Shown here one piece after another: positions 45,842-57,355 of a DNA stretch of 64,000 nt. A program made the position numbers and the translations under genes. Origin of the DNA: Lingula anatina. Taxonomy: Eukaryota; Brachiopoda; Lingulata; Lingulida; Lingulidae. Positions within the stretch are counted from its first letter, which is position 1, and every line of letters begins with the position of its first letter. A model generated the notes under the pieces. The model worked only from the letters and a program-made list of their open reading frames with translations. It did not search any database and was not told where the DNA came from. The stretch covers positions 448,273 to 512,272 of the forward strand of contig NW_019774848.1 of the NCBI RefSeq assembly GCF_001039355.2, read 5' to 3'.

Positions 45842-46779
45842 TGCTTTGTAAGTTCAAAATTTTCAGAAACTGTAGAGGAAGTAAAGGAGGAGTTGGATGA
45901 AATAGAAGGATAAAATATGTATCAAGTAGAAGAATAACATCTAGAACCAGTAGAAATGGGAATGATGATTATCAAAGTGGTGTAAACTTTCTGAACTTAA
46001 AGTATGTGATAACTGAAAGAACTGTACAGGTACCCACAGTCAAGTTGGCACTTATGAACTGTAGATCAGTGAGGAATAAGGGGTCTATCATACGTGACTT
46101 GGTGAAGGATGACAATATTGATTTAGTCTCCTTAGTGGAAACCTGGATAACACCCGATCTTCAACATCATATGCTTGCCGATATTACCCCAACCGGTTAC
46201 CAGTGTATTCATATACCCCGCACGATTCGGAGAGGGGGTGGAGTTGCTTTTCTTTCACAGGACAGCTTCACAGTAACCCAACAGCCAAAAAGGATTGATC
46301 CATTGTCTTTTGAGTACATTGAGGTTTTAGTTACAGCTATATCAGTGACATTGCGTATCATTACAGTATACAGAATACCTCCATCTAAAACCAATAATTT
46401 GCAAAAAATGTTATTCCTCAGTGAGTTTTCTGATCTCCTTGAGTACCTAGCACCTCTTCGAGGGAAACTTCTTATCGTCGTCGACTTGAATATACACTGG
46501 GATGATCAACACATTTCTGAAACCAAGCAGTTTGCTTCATTAATTGATTCATTTGGACTTACACAGTACGTGTTAGATCCCACCCATGTTCGCGGTCATA
46601 CGCTTGATATGGTATTGGCTAGGGAAAGTGATTCACTTGTAACATCATGTGAGGTAGGGCATTTACTTTCTGACCATCATGTTATCAACACCATGCTTAG
46701 ATGTGGCAGACCGCACCCCAGTAAGGAGAACGTCTCGTTCAGAAAAATCAAGGGCATTGATGTAAATGAATTACAACGA
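45842..46779 (+). mobile_element. CR1/L2-type LINE, copy A, endonuclease part, cut by the gap
   Basis: The frame open from about 45901 contains an AP-type endonuclease: LALMNCRSVRNKG, VSLVETWI, RRGGGVAF, DPTHVRGHTLDMVLAR, SDHHVIN. A TGA lies at 45898-45900. The motif expected as GDLN reads VDLN, a probable loss-of-function change. The element runs into the N at 46780, beyond which unrelated DNA begins. Copy B matches it almost exactly from 46364 onward. The 5' limit is uncertain. Confidence 0.75.
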
Positions 46780-46780
46780 N

Positions 46781-47003
46781 TACTTCTATGGTTAAAACAA
46801 TGTTGAACTATAACGTTGACAAGACGTTGGATTAACATTGGATTTGAAAGTTGGATCAACGTCAAATAACAACGTTGTATCAACGTCAGATAACAACATT
46901 GTATCAACCCCAGTTGTTAGACAAAATTCTTGTATGAAAATACATTAAAATGACCTGAAATGTTTTTTATTTTTGGTACAAAACACATGTACACAATTAT
47001 AAC
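46781..47003. mobile_element. AACGTTG-rich element T1, left part
   Basis: Rich in AACGTTG motifs in both orientations, matching the inner part of element T3 (56828-57841) up to ACACAATTATAAC. The element resumes at about 49762, after LINE copy B. The left terminus is missing at the N gap. Confidence 0.8.
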
Positions 47004-49761
47004 ATTACAGTATACAGAATACCTCCATCTAAAACCAATAATTTGCGAAAAATGTTATTCCTCAGTGAGTTTTCTGATCTCCTTGAGTACCTAGCACCTC
47101 TTCGAGGGAAACTTCTTATCGTCGGCGACTTGAATATACACTGGGATGATCAACACATTTCTGAAACCAAGCAGTTTGCTTCATTAATTGATTCATTTGG
47201 ACTTACACAGTAGGCCTACGTGTTAGATCCCACCCATGTTCGCGGTCATACGCTTGATATGGTATTGGCTAGGGAAAGTGATTCACTTGTATCATCATGT
47301 GAGGTAGGGCATTTACTTTCTGACCATCATGTTATCAACACCACGCTTAGATGTGGCAGACCGCACCCCAGTAAGGAGAAAGTCTCGTTCAGAAAAATCA
47401 AGGGCATTGATGTAAATGAATTACAACGACAGATTACATCACAGCTGGGTGATTTAAGTTTTGATAATTTGAGTCCTGAGGAATGTGTGCTTCTGTATGA
47501 CAGGACATTGACAACTGCACTTGACAACCTTGCACCTATCAAAACTAAAACGTTTGTTAAGAAAGATCTGCAACCTTGGATGAATGATCACAATCTGGAG
47601 GCAAAGAGAGACAGAAGGAAAGCGGAGAGGAAGTGGCGAGGTAGTAAATTAACTGTTCATCATCAGATCTATAAAGAAGCATGTTGTCATGTAAACAAAT
47701 TAATCTGTCAAGCTAAAGAAACGTATTATTCTAACATGATACAAGAATGTGATGGTGATACCAAGGCTTTATTTAGAACTGTCAACACTATTCTGGGAAA
47801 AACTAATTGCTCTAAGTACCCCAAAACAGATTCAGTGAAAGATCTTGCATATAACATGAGTGACTTTTTTGTGTCTAAAGTCAGTAATATCAACGCTGAA
47901 CTTTCTGAATTAGAAAAGACTGTGACTACACCATCGCATCCACCTTTGTCAGAACTTTTACAAGAACCGCAGTCACTCATCACTATATTTGAACCAACAA
48001 CCACTTGTGAAGTAACAAAGATAATAAACAGTTCCAAAAAGACATCATGCATGTTAGACCCGATCCCATTATCATTATTGGTTCAGATTCTTCCGGCTGT
48101 AATAACTTTGATTGTGGAAATTATCAACAAATGTTTCACTGTGGGTGTTTTTCCAAAAAAGTTTAAATCTGCAATAATTCGCCCACTACTCAAAAAGGAC
48201 AACCTTGACACGGATCTTTTGGTAAACTATCGTCCTGTTTCCAATTTCTCATTTTTATCTAAGGTAGTAGAAAGGGTTACAGCAGTTAGACTATTTAAGC
48301 ATTTAGAAGCAAACAATCTTGTTGAGGAAATGCAGTCAGCCTACAAATTCAATCATAGCACAGAATCTGCACTTTTGAGAATTAAAAATGATTTGTTAAG
48401 TGGTGTTGACGAACATTCTGCTATGTTATTGGTACTGTTAGATTTGTATGCTGTGTTTGACACAGTAGACCATAATATTTTATTGACATTTCTAGAGCAG
48501 AGTGTAGGGGTTAGAGATAAGGCCTTAGATCTTTTACGATCATATCTTGTTGGGAGAATGCATCAAGTTAATATAAATGGTGTGCTTTCTGAACTCTCAC
48601 AGCTTTTATTTGGTGTTCCTCAGGGGAGCGTGCTTGGCCCGCTTAAGTTTTGTGTTTACACGTTACCCCTTGGAGCAATTCTGCGTTATCATAAGATAGG
48701 TTACCACTTTTATGCCGATGATACCCAGATGTACACAACTTGTAACATCCATGATCCAGCATTGTCTGTGAACACAATTGTTGATTGCATGTCAGACCTC
48801 AGAGGTTGGCTCATTTCAAACAAATTGAAGATAAATGATGGAAAAACAGAATTTTTAGTCATTACTCAACCCCACAACAAGGGCCTTGCTCATAACTTGC
48901 AACTTAAAATTGGAGCTAGTATGGCATTTTCCTTCCCCCATGTAAAAAATTTAGGAGTATACTTTGATTCTACACTTTCAATGGACAAACAGATCTCCAA
49001 CATCACAAGGTCTTGTTTATTCAACATTCGGAATATTGGCACCATAAGGAAACATCTGAATCAATCATGTGCTGCTACTGTTATACACTCATTGGTAACT
49101 TCCTGGCTAGACTATTGCAATTCTATATTATATGGATGTCCAGATGATAAGATCAAAAGATTACAACGCATCCAGAATATCTCAGCACGGCTTTTAATGC
49201 TACAGCCTAGGGATTGCCATATCACTCCAATTTTAAAGCATCTGCACTGGCTACCAGTTAGGGCCAGAATTTTATTTAAGGTTTTAGTTTTTACACATGC
49301 TGCTTTTTATAATCTAGCTCCACCATATATAACTGATCTAGTCAAACATTATAGCCCTCAAAGATCCCTGAGGTCTGGTGACAAACTTTTACTGAAAGTT
49401 CCAAAATCAAGGTTAAAATCATATGGTGACATATCATTTTGTGTAGCTGCACCAGTAGAGTGGAATAAGTTGCCAATTTTTATTAGACAAATAGAATCAC
49501 AAGAATCTTTCAAAAAGGAATTAAAAACTCATATTTTTAAGACATTTTATTCATGAATCTTAAATTTTACAATTTTAAAGAAACCTTGGATTTTTTACTT
49601 TTAATTACTGTTTATTACAATTAAGTTAGTTTAGCTCTTATTTATGTAAAATATATCTTAACCATTTTTATCTATAAACTTCTTTGTATTTTATGTTGTA
49701 CAGTCTATTGAACATTTTATGGATTTTAGACTTGAAATAAATATATTATTATATTATTATT
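47004..49761 (+). mobile_element. CR1/L2-type LINE, copy B, 5'-truncated, inserted in element T1
   Basis: The frame at 47220-49556 (about 778 codons) covers the endonuclease end (DPTHVRGHTLDMVLAR, LLSDHHVIN), reverse transcriptase (LLVLLDLYAVFDTVDH; VPQGSVLGP; FYADDTQMY) and the C-terminal block typical of CR1/L2/Rex1 LINEs (HWLPVRARI, YGDISFCVAAPVEWNKLP). Relative to copy A, a 6-bp insertion near 47212 puts a TAG in the endonuclease. The element starts mid-endonuclease and ends with ATT repeats. Flanks ATTATAAC and ATTAAAAC may be an 8-bp target duplication. The reverse transcriptase frame has no stop, so the copy is young. Confidence 0.88.
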
Positions 49762-50454
49762 ATTAAAACGTACACTGTGAAAACATCTAAGTGCCTGCTT
49801 TGTCTCATTTTTCAACGCATTTAGCTCCTAAGCATGTTTTGCTCCTGAGCATGTTACACGCTTTTAGCCTGGATGTGTTTAGCAGTAGGACGCTCTTTAT
49901 GGCTAAATATATGTAGGGTGTATATGTATGGCCTTTAAGTTAGGGTTTCCAAGGTTTTTATATATATTTATAAGAAAGTCACGGTCACCTCAACCTGTCT
50001 GTCTATGACAGGGTACCGTGAACTGTCAACATCGTTAACTTCACTCCCTCACATTTACAGCGACTTATTCATCCTAGTGTTAGCTGACCTTGCAATGAAG
50101 TTTATTGGAATGAATTTCTGAATAACAAGATAAGAAAATTCACTAGTTCACTAAAGACACAAAACAACTGTCACCGTTTTTAATATTTTGATAAAGTTCG
50201 TTACAATATTGATAAACATAGTATCACGTTTTCAATAATTAATATTTTAAAGTACGATCCATGTCTTGTATCACGACGACCAAACAACAACGTTGAGTCA
50301 ATGACCAATATACAACGTTCAGTCAACGTCAAATTATGACGGCGTTTTGATGTGACTGGATCAACATTGATTGACGTTGAAATTAGGTAGATCAACGGCG
50401 ATTCAACGTCCCAACCTGTTTTCAACGTTGATCCAATGTCACTCTGCCTGCTTG
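49762..50454. mobile_element. AACGTTG-rich element T1, right part
   Basis: Continues T1 from GTACACTGTGAAAAC through a (TA)-containing centre to the terminus TGCCTGCTTGG at 50444-50454. The terminus lies inside a linker exon of the MAM-domain gene and supplies its stop codon. Confidence 0.8.
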
Positions 50455-50494
50455 GTTGTTGATGAGGTTGGATTAACAGGGCCAGCGCCATTGC
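50439..50494 (-). CDS. last linker exon of the MAM gene, cut by transposon T1
   Basis: It begins after a CCTCAG acceptor and reads GNGAGPVNPTSSTT like the other linkers. It then runs into the T1 terminus, reads KQAE and stops at 50439-50441. The intact linkers have about 42 codons with a donor, so the remaining Thr-rich part was lost. Confidence 0.8.
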
Positions 50495-53400
50495 CTGAGG
50501 AAAAACAACATGAAGATGAAATGCAAATAAATTGAACTCGACTAGCGAACTACTAGTAATGTGTAATATCATTTTTAGCATATACACTTTTATTTTCCAA
50601 AAAAAATTGATCTAAGGATGATCAATTACATGTAATGCATTGACGTGTTCTGTTAAAATATCAATATGATTCAAACCGTTCTACTTGTGCAGCAGATAAT
50701 AATTCTGAGTCATATTCGTATCTACTACTCTACATTTACCCATTTTAGTGTGTCTATATTTCAAAAGAAAGAAAACGTACCACAGCCAGTGAATGTTACA
50801 TCGTCGATGGATACGACTTTACCAAAAGCAAAACCAGGCTTTATTTGAGCTTGAATCAGAACCTGAATAATGAATAGAAGTATGTATAAAACTTCTCGCA
50901 TACAACAGTAGATATAGCCCGAGTGACTAGATTTCAAAGTTACATAAACTTCATCAGATACTTCGAAATCAAAATGTTTTGTGTCCTTTGAAAGTAAAGG
51001 ATATCGAAAAAGGAAAAATATGATGAACAATAAAAAGCTAGCCTGAAACGGATACGGCCGCTTTCACAAACCTGAAAGTACCCTAGGTTTGAGAGAGAAG
51101 TGATATCAATTGGTCCACTGTATGTCCAACCATTTCCTTTTACTTGGTGGGCCCATATTTGTTTTGTCTGTTGCGTTGACACTGTTTTCAAGTGTGCGGT
51201 TAATGATATTTGGTCACTGTTCATGTAATAATAAAATCCTATGCTACATGAAACATTTGTCTGAGAAATACGTGGTGATGTTATAATTGCTTTCTGGTTT
51301 CCAGCAGTACCACTTCTCCACTTGACTGTAAGGAACTGTCCGTTAGAACCTTAAATACAAAAAAATGTTATCCACAAAACATTTTCGTGCAATGGATTTG
51401 ATAAAAAAATCATACAATAATTCTGACAATTGAGGCCTTAAAGTTAATGCAGTTTCCAATAACCAGGGCAGATTTCAAAGGTTATCAGAACATTTGCACC
51501 ATATTATTTCACATACAGTCAAACATGCACACAAGCAGACAGACGCCCCCCCCCCAACACACACACATAAACACATTTACAAGAAAAACACCTTTTGTGC
51601 CAATTGTGTGATCTTCAGTTGGTAATCCTTTATGTCTTCCAATCTGTTGCCATTTAAATCTGTTTTCATCTGAAGACAACGAGTACCCACAAAAGGATCC
51701 ATCAAAATTACACGTAGCTCCATCACCTGAAAATAAGTCAATAGTCTCACGTCCATGATCAGGCTATATCGTTTGCGTTAGAATGCTATTCGGAGAGGTG
51801 TAAAAATTATTATTCATCTGGAGGAAAGTATTACTTCTTAACAACCGAACATTTCAAATATTAACCCTTTAATTTGCATGGTAGAGGTGTGCGCGGTCAA
51901 TATGGCCGACCACTTGAATACTTCCACACGGGGAATCTAATTAGTGTCTATAAGCGGATTAGACGGCAAGCAATTTATTGGGTCGCCATATTTGACCCGC
52001 AGACTAGTTTGTCCAGTTCAGAATGCGGCCATATATGTATAAAATATGTGTATGTGATACAAATGTAGAAAACATTGCAATAAGAATGGGTAAGGAAACG
52101 TGTTGATAAGACTCTTTTTATGATGTCTATTCATCTTTTAGCAGTTAAACACAAAGGGCTAATACATGCTTGTTATATCTCAATGGAGAGCACAATTAAC
52201 GAATGGACGCACACATGTAGCTCACAAACAGACGCCCTAGCAAGACAGCAAGGACGGGGCGTCAGGAGCCATATAGGTAGCCGGTACAATTGCTATATCT
52301 TTGATAATTTCCAACAGAGACATTTTACATCAGTTGACTTAACAGATAAAAAGCTATGAGGATATGAAATAAAAACAGGTTTATTGCTATAAAGATGATT
52401 CTCTAAACAGTCTGGACTGGAAGATTCCTTAAGTACTGATTCGCCCTTAAGTAAAATAGCGTTAACCGCAGAATAATTAAACTTTTTCATTTTTTATAGA
52501 TAAGGGGTGTTCTACAATCAAATTTATTTCAAACATAATTCAGCAGAAGCGGAGATATTTGCATAAAAACTTACGTCAAACAAAAAAAGCTAATTAATCT
52601 TTACTAATAATCGGAAACAAGTATATTACCTGAAAAAGTAGTTGGCGTCGAGGTAGTAATTTTCATCGAATTTGTCGTACTAGATGTGGTGGAAGGCGTG
52701 GTCGTAGTTTTAAGAGTTGTTGATGAGGTTGGATTAACAGGGCCTGCGCCATTGCCTAGGGAAACAACAACAGGATGATGAAATGCAAATGAACTGAACT
52801 CGACTAGGGAACTACTAGTAATGTGTGATATCACTATTAGCATATACACTTTCATTTTCCAAAATAAAAAAAATCGATCTAAGGATGACCAATTCCATGT
52901 AATGCATTGACGTGTTCTGTTAAAGTATCAATATGATTCAAACCGTTTTACTTGTGCAGCAGAGAATAATTCTGTGTCATATTCCTATCTACTACTGTAC
53001 ATCTACCCATTTTAAGTATTATAGCGTGTGTATATTTCAAAGAAAGAAAACATACCACAGCCAGTGAGTGTTACATCGTCGATGGATACGACCTTACTAA
53101 AAGCAAAACCAGGCTTTATTTGAGCTTGAATCAGAACCTGAATAATGGATAGAAGTGTGTATAAAACTACTCGTATACAACGTTGAAAACAGGTTGATAC
53201 GTTGAATTGCCGTTGATCTACCTAAATTCAAAGTTAAATCAACGTTGATCCAGCCACGTTGACTCAACGTTGTATTTTGGTCAATGACACAACCTTGCAG
53301 TTATGGATAATTTAAAATATTAATTATTGAAAACGTGACACTTTGTTTATCAATACTGTAACTAAATTTATCAAAATAATAACAAAATGGTTTTAAAGTA

Positions 53401-53594
53401 AAAGTGACAGTTGTTTTGTGTCTTTAGTTAACTAGTGAATTTTCTTAACTTGTTATTCAGAAATACATTCCAATAAACTGAATTCCTTGCAAGGTCAGCT
53501 AACACTAGGATGAATAAGTTGCTGTAAATGTGATGGAGTTAACAGTTCTTAGTAACCTGTTATAGATAGACAGGTTGAGGTGACTGTGACCTTG

Positions 53595-53649
<55 letters not shown>

Positions 53650-56600
53650 TTGGAAATTTTAACTTAAAGGCCATACAATTATATCCTACATATATTTAGC
53701 CATCAAACATGTCCTACTGCTAAACACATCCAGGCTAATTTCCCGATGGGTGGGGTTGATATAACATTTTTTCTGACGTTGATACAACGTTGTTATCTGA
53801 GGTTGACACAACTTTCAAATCCAACGTTTATTCAATGTCTTTTCAACGTTGTGGTTCAACGTTGTTTCAACGTTAAAACAACATAATTTGCCCGCTGGGA
53901 AGATTTCAAAGTTACATTAACTTCATCAGATACTTCGAAATCAAAATGTTTTGCGTCCTTTGAAAGTAAAGGATATCGAAAAAGGAAAAAAATGATGAAC
54001 AATAAAAAGCTAGTCTGAAACTGATACGGTTACTTTCACAAACCTGAAAGTCCCCTAGGTTGGAGAAAGAAGTGATGTCAATTGGTCCACTGTATGTCCA
54101 ATCATTTCCTTTTACTTGTTGGGCCCATATTTGTTTTGTCTGTTGCATTGACCCTGTTTTCACATGAGCAGTTAATAATATTTTGTCACTGTTCATGTAA
54201 TAATAAAGTCCTATGCTGCATGGAACATTTGTCTGAGGAATACGTGGTGATGTTATAATTGCTTTCTGGTTTCCAGCAGTACCACTTCTCCACTTGACTG
54301 TAAGGAACTGTCCGTTAAAACCTTGGGTACGAAAACAAAAATATTATCCAAAAAAATTGTCGTGCAATGGATTTGATTTTAAAATATCATACAATAATTC
54401 TGACAATTGAGGCATTAAAGTTAATGCATTTTCCAATAGCCAGGGCAGACTTCAAAGGTTATCAGAACATTTGCACCATATTATTTCACATACAGTCAAA
54501 CACGCACACAAGCAGACAGACGCCCCCCCCCCCCCCCCAACACACACACACACACACAAACACATTTGCAAGAAAAACACCTTTTGAGCCAATTGTGTGA
54601 TCTTCAGTTGGTAATCCTTTATGTCTTCCAATCTGTTGCCATTTAAATCTGTCTTCATCTGAAGACAACGAGTACCCACAAAAGGATCCATCAAAATTAC
54701 ACGTAGCTCCATCACCTGAAAATAAGTCAATAGTCTCACGTCCATGATCAGGCTATATCGTTTGCGTTAGAATGCTATTCGGAGAGGTGTAAAAATTATT
54801 ATTCATCTGGAGGAAAGTATTACTTCTTAACAACCGAACATTTCAAATATTAACCCTTTAATTTGCATGGTAGAGGTGTGCGCGGTCAAATATGGCAGGA
54901 ATGGACGCACACATGTAGCTCACAAACAGACGCCCTAGCAAGACAGCAAGGACGGGGCTTCAGGAGCCATATAGGTAGCCGGTACAATTGCTATATCTTT
55001 GATAATTTCCAACAGAGACATTTTACATCAGTTGACTTCACAGATAAAAAGCTATGAGGATATGAGATAAAAACAGGTTTATTGCTATAAAGATGATTCT
55101 CTAAACAGTCGCGACTGGAAGATTCCTTTAGTACTGATTCGGCTTAAGAAAAATAGCGTTAACCGCAGAATAATTAAACTTTTTCATTTTTTATAGATAA
55201 GGGGTGTTCTACAATCAAATTTATTTCAAACATAATTCAGCAGAAGCGGAGATATTTGCATAAAACTTACGTCAAAGAAAGAAAGCTAATTAATCTTTAC
55301 TAATAATCGGGAACAAGTATGTTACCTGAAAAAGAAGTTGGCGTCGAGGTAGTAATTTTCATCGAATTTGTCGTACTAGATGTGGTGGAAGGCGTGGTCG
55401 TAGTTTTAAGAGTTGTTGATGAGGTTGGATTAACAGGGCCAGCGCCATTGCCTAGGGAAACAACAACAGGATGATGAAATGCAAATAAACAACTCGACTA
55501 GGGAACTACTAGTAATGTGTGATATCATTATTAGCATATACACTTTTATTTTCCAAAATAAAAAAAAAAAATCGATCTAAGGATGACCAATTCCATGTAA
55601 TGCATTGACGTGTTCTGTTAAAATATCAATATGATTCAAACCGTTCTACTTGTGCAGCAGAGAATAATTCTGTGTCATATTCCTATCTACTACTGTACAT
55701 CTACCCATTTTAAGTATTATAGCGTGTGTATATTTCAAAGAAAGAAAACATACCACAGCCAGTGAGTGTTACATCGTCGATGGATACGACCTTACTAAAA
55801 GCAAAACCAGGCTTTATTTGGGCTTGAATCAGAACCTGAATAATGAATAGAAGGATGTATAAGACTACTCGTATACAACAGTAGATACAGCCCGAGTGAC
55901 TAGATTTCAAAGTTACATTAATTTCATTAGATACTTCGAAATCAAAATGTTTCGTGTCCTTTGAAAGTAAGGGATACCGAAAAGAAGAAAAATGTTGAAC
56001 AATAAAAAGCTAGTCTAAAACTGATACGGTCGCTTTCACAAACCTGAAAGTCCCCTAGGTTGGAGAAAGAAGTGATGTCAATTGGTCCACTGTATGTCCA
56101 CATATACCTATTTACTTGGTGGGCCCATATTTGTTTTGTCTGTTGCATTGTCGCTGTTTTCAAGTGTGCGGTTAATGATATTTGGTCACTGTTCATGTAA
56201 TAATAAAATCCTACGCTACATGGAGCATTTGTCTGAGAAATACGTGGTGATGTTATAACTGCTTTCTGGTTTCCAGTATTACCACTTGTCCACTTGACTG
56301 TAAGGAACTGTCCGTTAAAACCTTGGGTACGAAAACAAAAATGTTACCCACAAAACATTTTCGTGCAATGGATGTGATAAAGAAATTATACAATAATGCC
56401 TTAAAGTTAATGCAGTTCCCAATAACCAGGGCAGATTTCAAAGGGTATTAGAACATTTGCACCATATTATTTCACATTCAGTCAAATACACACACACAAA
56501 CACATTTCCAAACAGAGAGAGGGGGAAAGAAAAAACAGCTTTTGTGCCAATTGTGTGATCTTCAGTTGGTAATCCTTGTTTCCATCCAATCAGTTGCCAT

Positions 56601-57237
56601 TTGAAGACAACGAGTACCCACAAATAAAATACCCACATTAGAATGGGTAAGAAAAAATGTTGATAAGACTCTTTTTATGATGTCTATCCATCTTTTAGCA
56701 GTTAAACACAAAGGGCTAATACATGCTTGTCATATCTCAACTTATAGCACAATTAACGAATGGACGCGTACATGTAGCTCACAAACAGACACCCTAGCAG
56801 GGGCCTCAGGACCCATACAGGTAGCTGCCCAGCGGGCAAATTATGTTGTTTTAATGTTGAAACAACGTTGAACCATAACGTTGATAATACGTTGGATAAA
56901 CATTGGATTTGAAAGTTGACTTAAAGTCAGATAACAACATTGTATCAACCCCAGTTGTTAGACAACATTCTTGCATGAATAGACATTAAAATGACCTGAA
57001 ATGTTTTTATTTTTGGTACAAAAGACAGGTACACAATTATAACGTACACTGTAAAAACATCCATGTGCCTGCTTTGTCTGATTTTTTTTCAACACATTTA
57101 ACTCCGAAGCATGTTTTGCACCTAAGCATGGTACACCCTTTTAGCCTGGATGTGTGTAGCAGTAGGACATGTTTGATGGCTAAATATATGTAGGGTATAT
57201 ATGTATGGCCTTTAAGTTATAATTTCCAAGGTTTAGG

Positions 57238-57290
<53 letters not shown>

Positions 57291-57293
57291 TTT

Positions 57294-57355
<62 letters not shown>

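Noticed and set aside
53597-57353. (TA)n runs as possible origins or regulatory elements
   Set aside because: They occur at the same place inside each copy of the T elements, so they are part of the repeat.
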